DNA of 64,000 nucleotides from an uncultured bacterium (GTDB lineage Bacteria > Patescibacteriota > Saccharimonadia > Saccharimonadales > Saccharimonadaceae): positions 186,001 to 250,000 of the forward strand of contig CAILCF010000001.1 of NCBI GenBank assembly GCA_903832635.1, in the 5' to 3' direction. Both the position numbers and the translations under genes were made by a program. The notes beneath the pieces were generated by a model that had not been told where the DNA came from, ran no database searches, and saw only the letters and a program-made list of their open reading frames with translations. Positions 49,026-60,191 of this stretch are shown here, piece by piece. The stretch's first letter is position 1, and the number at the start of each line of letters is the position of its first letter.

Positions 49026-49220
49026 ATGACTAATTTCCTTAATAATACACTTCTAGGCATACCAGTCTACACGTGGGTCCTTCAATTGCTATACGTTGCT
49101 TTAGCCCTGGCAATATTAGTTGTCTTTGTATCCGTACACAAAAGGACTACCTGGGAGATAGTACTATTTGTGGTTGTTATGACAATAATCGATATTATTT
49201 GGCGGCTTGCCATAAGATGA
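49026..49220 (+). CDS. Small two-TM protein
   Basis: 64 aa, TATAAT 6 nt before ATG. Confidence 0.55.
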   Translation: MTNFLNNTLLGIPVYTWVLQLLYVALALAILVVFVSVHKRTTWEIVLFVVVMTIIDIIWRLAIR

Positions 49221-49237
49221 AATAAGGAGGTAAGAAA

Positions 49238-49702
49238 ATGTCCTATAAAGTTGACTATATAAATGTATCCACTATCGGTTTAGAATCTTCACCCGTTGCG
49301 AAAGCCCTGGCCGGCTTGCGTGCTAATGAGGCCCGTTACTTTATGAACAAGTACAGACACGAATTTACGGTTATACCAGCCAGCGCCAGCCAGGAAGCCA
49401 TAGATTATGTAAACCAAATCCTAAAAAAGGAACGTGATATCGAGTTTGCCGCGAAACCTCTTGAAACATCTTGTTTTCAAGTCGAAAACATTAAATGGAC
49501 TTGTGTATTCTATGAGGATGGTCTGGAGGTTAATGTTCTGTATACGGTCGATAACCCTAAAAAGCGAGCTGTCGGGTTCAAGCTCTCAGACGGAATGGAA
49601 GTCCCGAAAGAGCTGGCAGATAAATTCAAATTTGCTAGGCAAAAATCGAAATTAGCCGGTACAATTCGAGGCTCCTTTTTTGTGATTAAAGGGGAATATT
49701 AA
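49238..49702 (+). CDS. Hypothetical protein
   Basis: SD AAGGAGG before ATG; no family recognised. Confidence 0.65.
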   Translation: MSYKVDYINVSTIGLESSPVAKALAGLRANEARYFMNKYRHEFTVIPASASQEAIDYVNQILKKERDIEFAAKPLETSCFQVENIKWTCVFYEDGLEVNVLYTVDNPKKRAVGFKLSDGMEVPKELADKFKFARQKSKLAGTIRGSFFVIKGEY

Positions 49703-49770
49703 AATTCAAATGTAGTACGTCTTGGCCTTGCTTGAAAACATTAGCAAAATAGGCGATACTGTGGATAAGC

Positions 49771-51600
49771 GTGAGTAAAAAAATCAAAACCAAATCTAAA
49801 ACGAAAGCGAAGTCTAAAGCTAAAGCTGTTGCTGTAGTCAGGGCCAAGCCAAAGTTAATAACCAAGTCCAAGCCTAAGGTAAAGGCTGGAGTCAAGGTTA
49901 AAGCTAAGACTAAAACAAAAACTAAGACAAGATCAACTGGCGTCAAGAAGTCGGTACCTAGTTCAGATGTGAATTATTCCGTTGAAGATATTAATATAAA
50001 CTCTCTTCAAAACATCCTACCAGCAATTAAAACTCCGACTCAGCATAAAAAATATTGGTGGTTTGCTGTCTTGATAATCCCTCTAGCTTGTTTGGGGTGG
50101 TTTTTATCCCAATCCTGGCTGGTTCAGGCTTCCTTTTCAAAGGCAATAACTTACCCGAAGGCGACCGTTTTTGGCGTAAATTTCGGCGGTTTGAATATGA
50201 GCCAACTTGATAACCAACTTGCCCGGCAAGAATCGCAGTTTGAATCTAAAAAGATTACATTGGTTAATGTCAAAAAGCAATGGGAATTTGATTTCAGCAA
50301 ACTTGGAGTGAAGTTTGACGAAAAGGCTACCAGCCAAGCTGTCTGGCGATTGAATAATTTCAGCCTTATAGATAAATACCGATTGATAACAGGCGACATC
50401 AGTCCGATTGTCGCGCCGGTGATATCGGTCGATAATAATACTTGTGTCAAAACACTATCCGTCATACCAGTTATCCAAGTGCAGTCCAAGGACGCAACTG
50501 TATTTTATGACCAGGGTCTAAAGATAAAACCGGATGAGCCCGGTACAAAATTTAGTGTTGTTTCAACTTGTAAAGCCTTACCGAAAATAGTGGCAGATAA
50601 TTTGTCTGTCGCCAATGTTTCGTTTGATACTACCGCGGCTAACATCACAAAAGCTGACTTGACACCAAAGTTAGCCCAAATTCAGGGCATTATTGGGAAA
50701 TCACTATTGGTAAAAAACGGAGCATATCAACAAACTTTGACACCGGAACAACTGTTGGGGCTATTAGATATTAATAAAATAGGGACCGAGGTAAAAGTTG
50801 ACTGGTCTTCGGCAAAGCTTGATCAGCTTGTTAATGATATTGCGGGCAAAGTTAACACCAATAACAGCGCTCCGTCACTGGGGGCTTGTCAATATTTAAT
50901 TAACTCCGGCGGTCACTGGCTTGATAAGACAGCAACCAAAAATTTCTTTTTAAGCCTTGGAGCAGAAAGCTCCCGTTCCTATACATTGCCGATTGATTAT
51001 CACGCACCTGATATCGGCAACCGAACTCCCGTGGGGGCTGGCAGTAGGGGTACGATTTATTTAACATTTGACGACGGGATGACATATGCCAACCAAATCA
51101 TGAACTACGCGTCATGTTACGGTGTAAAAGTCACATTCTTTGAGATTGGCGAAAGGGTCGGTACGGATGCAGTTGCCCTTCGTCGAGCAATTGCCGAAGG
51201 CCACGCCGTTCAATCACATGGACATTATCACGCTATTTATGACTATGGCGAACGCAGTTATGACTGGCAATATAATGATATTAGTCAATCAATTTCTGAC
51301 ATTATGAGTGTTACGGGCGTACGACCAACTTATTTCCGCCCGCCCGGGGGCAATCGGACCGCGAATACTTATAACGCCGCCAATGCAAATGGTTTGAGGT
51401 TGATTTTGTGGGGGGATTCTTCTGCAGATGCAACTGTTGGAGGAATAAGTTCTTCACAAACCTGCGCAAACGTTTTAGCCGGAGCCTACCCCGGGGCAAG
51501 CGTACTAATGCACTCAGTAAAATCATCTACTGCCAATGCAGTACCTTGTATAATTGAGGGTCTAGCGGCAAGGGGCTACGGCATGCAAGCCCTACGATAA
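49771..51600 (+). CDS. Membrane polysaccharide deacetylase (NodB domain) with PG-binding-like region and Lys-rich N-terminus
   Basis: YLTFDDGMTYANQIMNYASCYGVKVTFFEIGERV...QSHGHYHAIYDYG...RPTYFRPPGGNRT. Confidence 0.9.
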   Translation: MSKKIKTKSKTKAKSKAKAVAVVRAKPKLITKSKPKVKAGVKVKAKTKTKTKTRSTGVKKSVPSSDVNYSVEDININSLQNILPAIKTPTQHKKYWWFAVLIIPLACLGWFLSQSWLVQASFSKAITYPKATVFGVNFGGLNMSQLDNQLARQESQFESKKITLVNVKKQWEFDFSKLGVKFDEKATSQAVWRLNNFSLIDKYRLITGDISPIVAPVISVDNNTCVKTLSVIPVIQVQSKDATVFYDQGLKIKPDEPGTKFSVVSTCKALPKIVADNLSVANVSFDTTAANITKADLTPKLAQIQGIIGKSLLVKNGAYQQTLTPEQLLGLLDINKIGTEVKVDWSSAKLDQLVNDIAGKVNTNNSAPSLGACQYLINSGGHWLDKTATKNFFLSLGAESSRSYTLPIDYHAPDIGNRTPVGAGSRGTIYLTFDDGMTYANQIMNYASCYGVKVTFFEIGERVGTDAVALRRAIAEGHAVQSHGHYHAIYDYGERSYDWQYNDISQSISDIMSVTGVRPTYFRPPGGNRTANTYNAANANGLRLILWGDSSADATVGGISSSQTCANVLAGAYPGASVLMHSVKSSTANAVPCIIEGLAARGYGMQALR

Positions 51601-51602
51601 GG

Positions 51603-52088
51603 TTAGTGACTGGTTTCGCTAATCGAGCTGGTGTGAATGCTGACATTACTGGTTTTTACGTTTTGTAGCTTTTTCCCATTACTATCATTCGAATCTATGT
51701 TCATCTGGAAGCTCTGATGATTTGTATTGTTGCCAGAACTTATGTTCACTTGGACGTTACTGTGATTATTAGAGTTGTTCGCGGTATTGTTGCCACTACT
51801 GGTGATTACGGTATGTTCATCGGATTGATTGCTGGTATTTGTAACTTTTGTAATGTGGACATCCTTATGTAAATTGGCATCATCTGTCTTTTTACCATTA
51901 TCTTTCTGGTCGTTCGTCTGCTTAACCGTATCAGTAAATTTCGAATTCGTACTACTATCAAATCTCATCGAGCCGTTTGACCACCATTGGCTGAAATCTA
52001 TATTTTTGGCCATCACCGCCGGCGCCACCAAAGCCCCTGTCATGCCAATAGCGGTTACCACGGTAGCCACCTTGATAACCTTTTTCAC
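51603..52088 (-). CDS. Secreted Asn/Ser-rich protein
   Basis: Signal peptide MKKVIKVATVVTAIGMTGALVAPAVMA; SD GGAGGTG upstream. Confidence 0.75.
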   Translation of the reverse strand: MKKVIKVATVVTAIGMTGALVAPAVMAKNIDFSQWWSNGSMRFDSSTNSKFTDTVKQTNDQKDNGKKTDDANLHKDVHITKVTNTSNQSDEHTVITSSGNNTANNSNNHSNVQVNISSGNNTNHQSFQMNIDSNDSNGKKLQNVKTSNVSIHTSSISETSH

Positions 52089-52180
52089 CGTTCACCTCCT
52101 TTCCTTTTTGTGGTGGTGAGTATTATTTTAATGCAATTCTAACCTAGAAAATATTAGTTTTTTAACACTTAAAAATATTT

Positions 52181-54112
52181 CTAAATATTAACCATTTTCC
52201 AAATAGTATTTAGGTGAGCTGAAAAATAATAACCAGATGATGTAGGCAATTCTATTAATATTGCCGGTGTGCCGTATTGCTCTCCTGCCCATTGTTCGTA
52301 TTCACCGGTTATTGAATAACCCATTGTTTCTTCGGCGTGTCCAATCATGCTGGTATATCCGACACTTCCTGCATACAGATTGCCGATAGCAATTGAATCG
52401 CCAAACTCATTAGCCCCGACCAATCTGCCTGATGCATGGAATGATACCTCTAATCTAGGTTGCAAGCTGGTTGTGAGGCTGGCAAGGGCACGGGTTTCCG
52501 GTTCGGACATTGGGGTTGCTCCTCCACCTCCCGCAACAATACCACTGCTGGTGTCGATATCCGTTTGCCAATTGGCCGACGCAAAATTTCGGTCAATATT
52601 AACATTATGGACATTATAGCGGGATAATGTAGCCAAGCCATCGGGATTGACAGCCGGCACAATGACTACTTGTCTGCCTGCTGGGATTTTATAAGCATTG
52701 CTGTCAAGATAGTTTGCCCAATCTTGCATTATATATTTGCCGCTTGGTTCACTGCCGTGCATGCCACCGGTAAATAATATGGTTGTCGGTCCACTACCGT
52801 AATAATAAGCAGTAATCGGGCGACCATTTACTGAATAGCCGATTACCGATGTAGCTCGACAATTTATTCGTGACGTGTATGACCAACCGGTTTTTGAAAC
52901 CAAGTCATATTGGCTAATTAGCCCTTTGCTAATGTTTAACGTAAATGCACCACACCTTGGCAAACTGTGTAATTGGAAAATTATTTGGTTGCTAGTTCGG
53001 CTGATAGTTGCATCGCCACCGGAAAAACTGACTAGTTTAGAGATGTCTTGGGTTGGGGAAAGTGCCTGATCAAAAGTGACTGCGACTTTGGCGTTGGCAT
53101 CGACTCCGCTTGGGCCAATATTTGTATATGCGACGGCTGGTCCGCCGGATGTTTGGAAATTAATAATATTCGGAGTTTCCAGTAAACTGCCGTCTATACC
53201 TTCGGCTGTGTTAAGTGTTAGTACATACTTCGACTCTCGATCCAAATCACTGATAATTGATACTTCTATGGTTGAACCGGTTATTTTGGTTGTTGAATCT
53301 ATCGCGACCGGACTGCCGTTTACAATTTTTTTCAAAGTAACATTTGCTGTGGTAAGCTTTTTGTCAGTTTCAAAAGAAAAGGTTTTTGGTTTTGAATAAA
53401 CAATCCCTCCTGTAGCGACAGATGTTTTAATAACACTTGTCGGAGACAGTAAACTTAACGAGCCTTCGACTGCATTTGAGGTATCTTTGCTGTTAAAAGT
53501 ACGGATTAGTTTATAGGAATATTTACTGCCTTGTTTTAGACCAAGTGATTGAATGTCGCACTCGACCATATTAGATTCGGTACTGCATTTACCCGTTTTT
53601 TCATCAATTTTTAGTTGATAAGCAAATATTTTATCAGGCTGATCAAGTTTGAACTGTACGGGTTTTGCCAGAGCTATCGGTTTTACGAAAATGGCGCTGG
53701 CTTTTGGTCGGGGACTAACATTTACAATGTAATTACTTTGAAAAATTGGTCCGCCAAAGAGGGAATAGCTAACCTTGATATTATCGCCGGACGGTGCTGT
53801 GGTTGGCGCAAAACAAGTTTTATTTGAAAATAAGTTGAAATTTCCGACCTTTGTTATCCCGGAGACGTTCAATTTGAATTTTGTATCACCTGATTGTTTG
53901 TACAAATCCGGCAAGATAGTTATTTTGTCTATGCAGTATTTGCTTTCGGCATATGTAAAATTGATGTTTTTAGGGATAAAAAAGTACAATACATAAGCCA
54001 TTATTATGATAAAAATTAATAAAATAACCCAAATTTTAAGAGGTATCTTTAACAAAAAAGATTTTACATTTTTTAAGACTTTTATTAATTTTTGTTTTAA
54101 CCCACTGAACAT
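52181..54112 (-). CDS. Membrane-anchored M14 zinc carboxypeptidase-like protein with Ig-like domains
   Basis: TILFTGGMHGSEPSGKYIMQDW (HxxE), VVIVPAVNPDGL..., LEVSFHASGRL. Confidence 0.85.
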   Translation of the reverse strand: MFSGLKQKLIKVLKNVKSFLLKIPLKIWVILLIFIIIMAYVLYFFIPKNINFTYAESKYCIDKITILPDLYKQSGDTKFKLNVSGITKVGNFNLFSNKTCFAPTTAPSGDNIKVSYSLFGGPIFQSNYIVNVSPRPKASAIFVKPIALAKPVQFKLDQPDKIFAYQLKIDEKTGKCSTESNMVECDIQSLGLKQGSKYSYKLIRTFNSKDTSNAVEGSLSLLSPTSVIKTSVATGGIVYSKPKTFSFETDKKLTTANVTLKKIVNGSPVAIDSTTKITGSTIEVSIISDLDRESKYVLTLNTAEGIDGSLLETPNIINFQTSGGPAVAYTNIGPSGVDANAKVAVTFDQALSPTQDISKLVSFSGGDATISRTSNQIIFQLHSLPRCGAFTLNISKGLISQYDLVSKTGWSYTSRINCRATSVIGYSVNGRPITAYYYGSGPTTILFTGGMHGSEPSGKYIMQDWANYLDSNAYKIPAGRQVVIVPAVNPDGLATLSRYNVHNVNIDRNFASANWQTDIDTSSGIVAGGGGATPMSEPETRALASLTTSLQPRLEVSFHASGRLVGANEFGDSIAIGNLYAGSVGYTSMIGHAEETMGYSITGEYEQWAGEQYGTPAILIELPTSSGYYFSAHLNTIWKMVNI

Positions 54113-54181
54113 AAGCGTAAGCTCTAGCGTTATTATAACACGATGTCAGATAACAAATGAAGTTGTGCTGAAAAAGATTTT

Positions 54182-54442
54182 TTATTTTTTCTTGTTGATT
54201 CCGAATAGCATCTTGCCAAGAGTTCCACCGGCATATTTGTTCATCAATACAAAGTAAAGAACAACTAGGATGATTACCAGAAAGGCTGGTCCACCTTCTA
54301 GGCTAAATCCACCATCGACAAGTCCACCTGTCATGGCTGCAACCAGGTATCCAAGTACGAGAAAACTTCCTATCAGGTCAACAATAAACGCCAATACTTT
54401 CTTCCAGGTTGGTGCCTCACTTTTTTTAGTTTTTTCTGCCAT
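54182..54442 (-). CDS. Small membrane protein
   Basis: 86 aa with two TM; SD AAGGAGG upstream. Confidence 0.65.
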   Translation of the reverse strand: MAEKTKKSEAPTWKKVLAFIVDLIGSFLVLGYLVAAMTGGLVDGGFSLEGGPAFLVIILVVLYFVLMNKYAGGTLGKMLFGINKKK

Positions 54443-54565
54443 ACATCCTCCTTATTAATTTGATTTAATTATTATATAAATGTGTATTTATTACAATGTA
54501 ATTATTTGTAATAACATAATGCTATAATTATCCCTGAGTAAGCATAATCTTAAAGGAAAAATATT

Positions 54566-56374
54566 GTGGACGAAGAATCAAATGAGAAAGACAACACACT
54601 ACACATTAATGTTCAACATGACGATGTAAAAAACGAGCCTGAATCTACTGAACCGGCACCGCAAGAATCGAACACTGAACCGGCAGAACCGCTGAAAACA
54701 TTTGAACCACAACCGATTGGCCCGGAATTTACACCAAAACCGACAAAGAAGCGAAAGATTAAAAAATGGATGATTATCGTTCCGATAGTTCTAGTTCTAC
54801 TTATTGGTTCTAGCGTCGGTGCTTATTATATCTATAGTTCAAATACTCAGAAAAAAACAACCTCAACAAATAAACCGGCCGTGAAGAAAGTCGTAACAGT
54901 AAAAATTACGCCGGACGTCACATGGATTCAACCGAAACTGGTCGGAAGTTTAGATTTGTTTGATTCTGTTAAATACAAGGACTATGGTCTTGATCCAGTT
55001 ACATATTATAAGATTGCAGATACAAAGGATGGGGGTGAGATATATCTGGTTTCCTCTGGTTGCGGTATAGGATCATGTTATTACCGTTTTAAGAAGTTAA
55101 ATGACACGTATTATTTTCTAAAGAATGAATCAGACGAAATATACCCGGCACTCGACTATTTAAAGAACACGGTAAAGGTTGACTCAACTACTGTTTATTC
55201 AGAACTTAGTGCTCCAAAAACAATCACACTAAAAAGCGGAGCAACTTTTACGGATGCTGTTGCACATCACCTATTCTCTGAAGTAGCGGATATGCAATCA
55301 CTTGAGAGTACAAAATACGGTGGTTTTTATGAACAGACAGACAATAATAATAACAAACTTGTCTATATTTATAATCGAAACTTCTTCTTGAAATTAGCTG
55401 ATTCTACAGTTCGAGAATACACAATGAACCTGGGCTATTACAATAAACAGGATTATATACCGCAAGTAACAATTGGCGGGGTTGCAAACAAGGTTGCATA
55501 TGCAAATTACATCATCCCGGGTTGCGGTAGTTTCGATGCAACCGTCCTTAAGGACCCAAAAACAGACAAAGCTAACTTATCATCGATTGGCACGACCAGT
55601 ACTGGCGAAATAGTTCACGGAATTTCAAATATTAACTCCTCCCTTGCGAAAGAAATATATTCTGTTTATAAAGAAACAAGTGACCAGGGGATGATGGATC
55701 CAACTTTCAGCTCGCTTAAAAACTTAACCATTAGTCAATTTTATGCACTCAATCCGAAACCTGTCTTTTTAGTCCCGGACAAAATGGGGGAATATATGAT
55801 ATTCCTACGAAATGAATTCAAAGGCATGGGTGGATGTGGCAAGCCTGTAATTTATCTGTATCCACAACAAAAAACGCAGGTTTCTGTAAAAGTCGGGGCT
55901 GATGTCACAGTCAGTATTCCTGATTATAATCAAGGCTGGCAGGTGACGGCATATCCAAACGGTACGATAATTGATTACGGTAAATCATACGATTCACTTT
56001 TCTGGGAAGGGCAAGGCAATGGTTCGTATCCAAAGGTGGATAAAGGGTTTGTCGTAAAGCAAACCGATTTGAAAAATACACTTGAATCCCAATTAATCAA
56101 GTTGGGGCTAAATAATAAAGAACGCTCGGACTTCATTAGTTTTTGGATGACTAAACTGCCGACTACCCCATATGTTCGTCTGTCTTGGTTGATGACAAGT
56201 GATATGAACAAGGTCGCCCCACTAACAATTATCCCGGCACCTCAAACAATGATTAGGATTTTCCTAGATTATCAAGGTCTACAAAAACCAATAACAATCA
56301 AACCGCAATCACTATCATCGATTCCAAGAAAAGGCTTCACTGTTATTGAGTGGGGTGGCTTGAAAACCTGGTAA
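54566..56374 (+). CDS. Membrane-anchored extracellular hypothetical protein
   Basis: Acidic/Pro-rich N-tail, KKRKIKKWMIIVPIVLVLLIGSSVGAYYIY TM, large ectodomain. Confidence 0.75.
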   Translation: MDEESNEKDNTLHINVQHDDVKNEPESTEPAPQESNTEPAEPLKTFEPQPIGPEFTPKPTKKRKIKKWMIIVPIVLVLLIGSSVGAYYIYSSNTQKKTTSTNKPAVKKVVTVKITPDVTWIQPKLVGSLDLFDSVKYKDYGLDPVTYYKIADTKDGGEIYLVSSGCGIGSCYYRFKKLNDTYYFLKNESDEIYPALDYLKNTVKVDSTTVYSELSAPKTITLKSGATFTDAVAHHLFSEVADMQSLESTKYGGFYEQTDNNNNKLVYIYNRNFFLKLADSTVREYTMNLGYYNKQDYIPQVTIGGVANKVAYANYIIPGCGSFDATVLKDPKTDKANLSSIGTTSTGEIVHGISNINSSLAKEIYSVYKETSDQGMMDPTFSSLKNLTISQFYALNPKPVFLVPDKMGEYMIFLRNEFKGMGGCGKPVIYLYPQQKTQVSVKVGADVTVSIPDYNQGWQVTAYPNGTIIDYGKSYDSLFWEGQGNGSYPKVDKGFVVKQTDLKNTLESQLIKLGLNNKERSDFISFWMTKLPTTPYVRLSWLMTSDMNKVAPLTIIPAPQTMIRIFLDYQGLQKPITIKPQSLSSIPRKGFTVIEWGGLKTW

Positions 56375-56456
56375 CCATAAGCATTGCGTTTTGCTGTTAA
56401 GTGTCTATAATAGTCTCTAGATATTAGGGGGCGAATAAAAACACCTAACAAAAAAA

Positions 56457-57695
56457 ATGAACGACGCATTACATATTACATCAGAAATTGGCACGCTTAA
56501 GACTGTCATGTTGCATCGCCCCGGTGGAGAGCTTGAAAATCTGACCCCGACATACCTAAAAGATTTACTTTTTGATGACATCCCGTATCTTAAAGTAGCC
56601 CAGTCAGAACACGACGCGTTTGCCGATGTTTTGCGTTCACGTGGCATCGAGGTACTATATCTGGACCAAATGTCAGCCGAGTCATTAAATGAAGATTTGG
56701 TTCGTGACCAGTTTATCCGCGAGATGGTAACTGAATCAAAACAAGGCGACAGACGGGTAACAGATAGCATTATTGAATATTTATCACGAATGTCTCCTAT
56801 CGACATGGTCCACAAAGTCATGTCAGGGATACGTAAAAGCGAATTGCCTGTTCCCGAAGAACATATTCAGCAGTTGCATACAATGATTGAAAAAGATCCG
56901 TATCCTTTTTATCTAGATCCAATGCCGAATTTGTATTTTACACGCGACCCGGGCGCAACGATTGGCAGTGGCGTTACGATTAATCGCATGCATTGGCCGG
57001 CTAGGCGTCGCGAATCGCTATTTTTGAAATATATTATCGAGCATCATCCACGTTTTGCCGGGCAAAATATTCCTGTTTGGTATGACCGCAGCAAGCGTTT
57101 TTCGATGGAAGGCGGTGATGAACTGGTTTTGAACCATGAAGTTATGGCAATCGGCATTAGTGAACGAACAACACCCGAAGCTATTGAAACGATGGCGGCA
57201 AATCTTTTTGAAGGCTCGCAGTTCAAAAAAATTATTGCTATTGAAATTCCAAAATCGCATGCCTTTATGCATCTGGATACGGTTTTTACGATGATTGATT
57301 ACGATAAATTTACAATCCATCCTGAGATTCGAGATGAAGGTGGTAAATTAAACATGTTTATACTTGAGCCACGTGAAGGCTCGCGTTACCCGCGAATTAC
57401 CAAAGAAACTGACGTTCAAAAAGTGTTGGAAAGTGCCCTTGGATGTGAACATATTGATTTGATTGAATGCGGTGGCGGTGATGATATTGCAGCCGCCAGG
57501 GAACAATGGAATGACGGTAGTAACACGTTGGCAATTGCACCCGGTGTTGTTGTTACTTACGACAGAAATTATGTGACAAACCAAAAACTGCGCGAACATG
57601 GGCTGGAAGTTATCGAAATCGCTGGCGCCGAACTTGGCCGAGGCCGTGGTGGTCCGCGTTGTATGAGCATGCCTCTTATTAGGGAGGATATTTAA
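56457..57695 (+). CDS. arcA: Arginine deiminase
   Basis: [65 protein letters not shown]. Confidence 0.97.
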   Translation: MNDALHITSEIGTLKTVMLHRPGGELENLTPTYLKDLLFDDIPYLKVAQSEHDAFADVLRSRGIEVLYLDQMSAESLNEDLVRDQFIREMVTESKQGDRRVTDSIIEYLSRMSPIDMVHKVMSGIRKSELPVPEEHIQQLHTMIEKDPYPFYLDPMPNLYFTRDPGATIGSGVTINRMHWPARRRESLFLKYIIEHHPRFAGQNIPVWYDRSKRFSMEGGDELVLNHEVMAIGISERTTPEAIETMAANLFEGSQFKKIIAIEIPKSHAFMHLDTVFTMIDYDKFTIHPEIRDEGGKLNMFILEPREGSRYPRITKETDVQKVLESALGCEHIDLIECGGGDDIAAAREQWNDGSNTLAIAPGVVVTYDRNYVTNQKLREHGLEVIEIAGAELGRGRGGPRCMSMPLIREDI

Positions 57696-58685
57696 ATGGA
57701 CAGTGCCCTAAAAGGTCGTTCACTTTTAACGCTAAACGATTTTACGGCAGACGAAGTCCGATTAATGTTGCGTACTGCACATGATTTAAAGAATCGAAAA
57801 AAGAACGGACAAGCCCATCGTATGCACGAAGGCAAAAACATTGCGCTTTTATTCGAAAAAACTTCTACCAGAACCAGGTGTGCATTTACGGTTGGAGCCA
57901 ATGATTTAGGTGTTGCACCGGAGTTTTTAGGCAAAGACGATATTCAGTTAAATAAAAAAGAATCAGTTGAAGACACGGCCAAAGTTTTAGGCCGAATGTT
58001 TGATGGTATTGAATTTCGCGGATTTGCACACGACACTGTTGAACAATTGGCAAAATTTTCGGGTGTACCGGTTTGGAATGGATTAACCGACAAATTTCAT
58101 CCTACGCAAATTTTGGCTGACTTTATGACGCTGGAAGAACATGTTGGCGAATTGCAGGGTCTAAAACTGGTTTTTGTTGGCGATGGACGAAATAATATGG
58201 CGAACAGCCTGCTACTGGGCAGTGCACAAATGGGTCTAGATTTTAGGATTTTAGCTCCGAATGGATTACATCCCGAACAAGAAATCGTAGAATTAGGTCA
58301 CAAACTGGCAGACGAAAACGGCGGACGAATTACAATTACCGATAATTTTGACGAAGCCTTGCAGGGCGCACAGGCAATTTATACTGATGTTTGGGTGTCA
58401 ATGGGCGAGGAAGATAAATTTGCCGAGCGAATTGAACAATTGAAAAATTACCAAGTTAATATGGACATGTTACACCGGACGGGTAACCCGGATGTAAAAT
58501 TCATGCATTGTTTGCCCGCATTTCATAATCTTGATACGGATACTGCAAAAAAAGTACACGAACAGTACGGGCTGACCGAAATGGAAGTTACCGACGAGGT
58601 CTTTCGTAGCCCAAATAGTATCGTGTTTGATGAGGCAGAGAACCGTATGCATACAATAAAAGCCGTAATGGCACTAACATTATAA
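57696..58685 (+). CDS. arcB: Ornithine carbamoyltransferase
   Basis: [34 protein letters not shown]. Confidence 0.97.
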   Translation: MDSALKGRSLLTLNDFTADEVRLMLRTAHDLKNRKKNGQAHRMHEGKNIALLFEKTSTRTRCAFTVGANDLGVAPEFLGKDDIQLNKKESVEDTAKVLGRMFDGIEFRGFAHDTVEQLAKFSGVPVWNGLTDKFHPTQILADFMTLEEHVGELQGLKLVFVGDGRNNMANSLLLGSAQMGLDFRILAPNGLHPEQEIVELGHKLADENGGRITITDNFDEALQGAQAIYTDVWVSMGEEDKFAERIEQLKNYQVNMDMLHRTGNPDVKFMHCLPAFHNLDTDTAKKVHEQYGLTEMEVTDEVFRSPNSIVFDEAENRMHTIKAVMALTL

Positions 58686-58711
58686 CAGAGGGACAAGGAG
58701 CCTCACGAAGT

Positions 58712-60184
58712 ATGACTACTAATAAAAAAGAAAGAAAGAATCTGGGACTATTGTCACTATCGGCATTAGTTGTTGGTTCGGTGATTGGAAGCGGCGTTTT
58801 CAATTTGATGAGCAATATGTCTGCGTCGGCCTCGTTGATGGCAATTCTAATCGGATGGGCTATTACTGGTGTTGGTATGCTGTTTTTGGTTCTGTGTTTT
58901 CAAAACCTTAATAAAAAACGTGCGGATTTAGACGCCGGAATCTATAGCTATGCCGAAGCCGGTTTCGGAAAGTTCATGGGTTTCAACGCGGCCTGGGGGT
59001 ATTGGATATCGGCCTGGGTAGGCAATGTGGCCTATGCGACACTAATGTTTAGTTCGCTGGGATATTTTTTCAATATGTTCAACGGCGGGCAAAACCTGGC
59101 CTCGATTATCGGTGCTTCGGCGGTATTGTGGGTAGGTCATTTCTTGATTCTTCGTGGGGTAAAATCGGCTAGCTTTACTAATATTATAGTAACGGCAGCC
59201 AAGATTATTCCAATCGCAATCTTTATTTTGACAGCCTTTATTGCATTCAAACTTAACATTTTTACCTCTGATATTTGGGGAACGGCTACAAAAGGTTTCG
59301 AATTTAACAGCGTATTCGAACAAGTTCGAAGTACTATGCTAGTTACTGTCTGGGTATTTATTGGTATTGAAGGAGCAGTTATTTTCTCTGGTCGTGCCAA
59401 AAAACGTAAAGACGTTGGCCGGGCAACTATTCTTGGATTCTTAACCGTCCTATCAATTTATTTGCTGGTATCGGTACTTTCACTTGGAGTAAAAACAAGT
59501 CCGGAGCTAGCAGCTCTTGGACAACCGGGAATGGCTACACTGTTGGAGTCAATTGTTGGTACATGGGGCGCAGTACTGGTTAATATCGGTGTAATCGTAT
59601 CGATTGCCGGTGCATGGTTGGCTTGGACAATGTTTGCATTCGAATTGCCATACCAAGCAGCGTTGAAGGGGACATTTCCTAAAGTATTTTCCTTGGAAAA
59701 TAAAAGTGGCACTCCGTATGTTGCTTTGTTAATTACAAACCTACTGGTTCAGGCATTCCTACTGACGTTCCTAATTCCTTATTTCGGATCAGCCTACACC
59801 TTTGCTTTTTCACTAGCAACAACAACAATTCTGGTACCGTACGCATTCACGGCGTTTTACCAACTTAAATATTCGATGCAAGAAAAAACCGGAACATCGC
59901 ATCGGAACTTGAACATTGTCGTAGGGTTAGTTGCAAGTATTTACGCAATATGGCTGGTATATGCTGCAGGGTTGTCGTATTTACTGCTAACATCCGTAAT
60001 TTATGCGCCTGGGATTATAATTTTTGCGTGGGCACGATTAAGCAAAAAGAAAAAAGTATTTGCAATGTGGGAAATGGGCGTAGCACTGGCGCTGGTCATA
60101 TTATGTGCATATACGATTTATTTAATGACGACAGGTCACTTTGTTGATGGAACACTAACAGTTCCATCCGCAATCTTTTCATAG
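58712..60184 (+). CDS. arcD: APC-family basic amino acid antiporter (arginine/ornithine, ArcD-type)
   Basis: GLLSLSALVVGSVIGSGVFNLMSNMSASASLMAILIGWAITGVGML, 12 TM-like; within arc operon. Confidence 0.9.
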   Translation: MTTNKKERKNLGLLSLSALVVGSVIGSGVFNLMSNMSASASLMAILIGWAITGVGMLFLVLCFQNLNKKRADLDAGIYSYAEAGFGKFMGFNAAWGYWISAWVGNVAYATLMFSSLGYFFNMFNGGQNLASIIGASAVLWVGHFLILRGVKSASFTNIIVTAAKIIPIAIFILTAFIAFKLNIFTSDIWGTATKGFEFNSVFEQVRSTMLVTVWVFIGIEGAVIFSGRAKKRKDVGRATILGFLTVLSIYLLVSVLSLGVKTSPELAALGQPGMATLLESIVGTWGAVLVNIGVIVSIAGAWLAWTMFAFELPYQAALKGTFPKVFSLENKSGTPYVALLITNLLVQAFLLTFLIPYFGSAYTFAFSLATTTILVPYAFTAFYQLKYSMQEKTGTSHRNLNIVVGLVASIYAIWLVYAAGLSYLLLTSVIYAPGIIIFAWARLSKKKKVFAMWEMGVALALVILCAYTIYLMTTGHFVDGTLTVPSAIFS

Positions 60185-60191
60185 TTAAATT

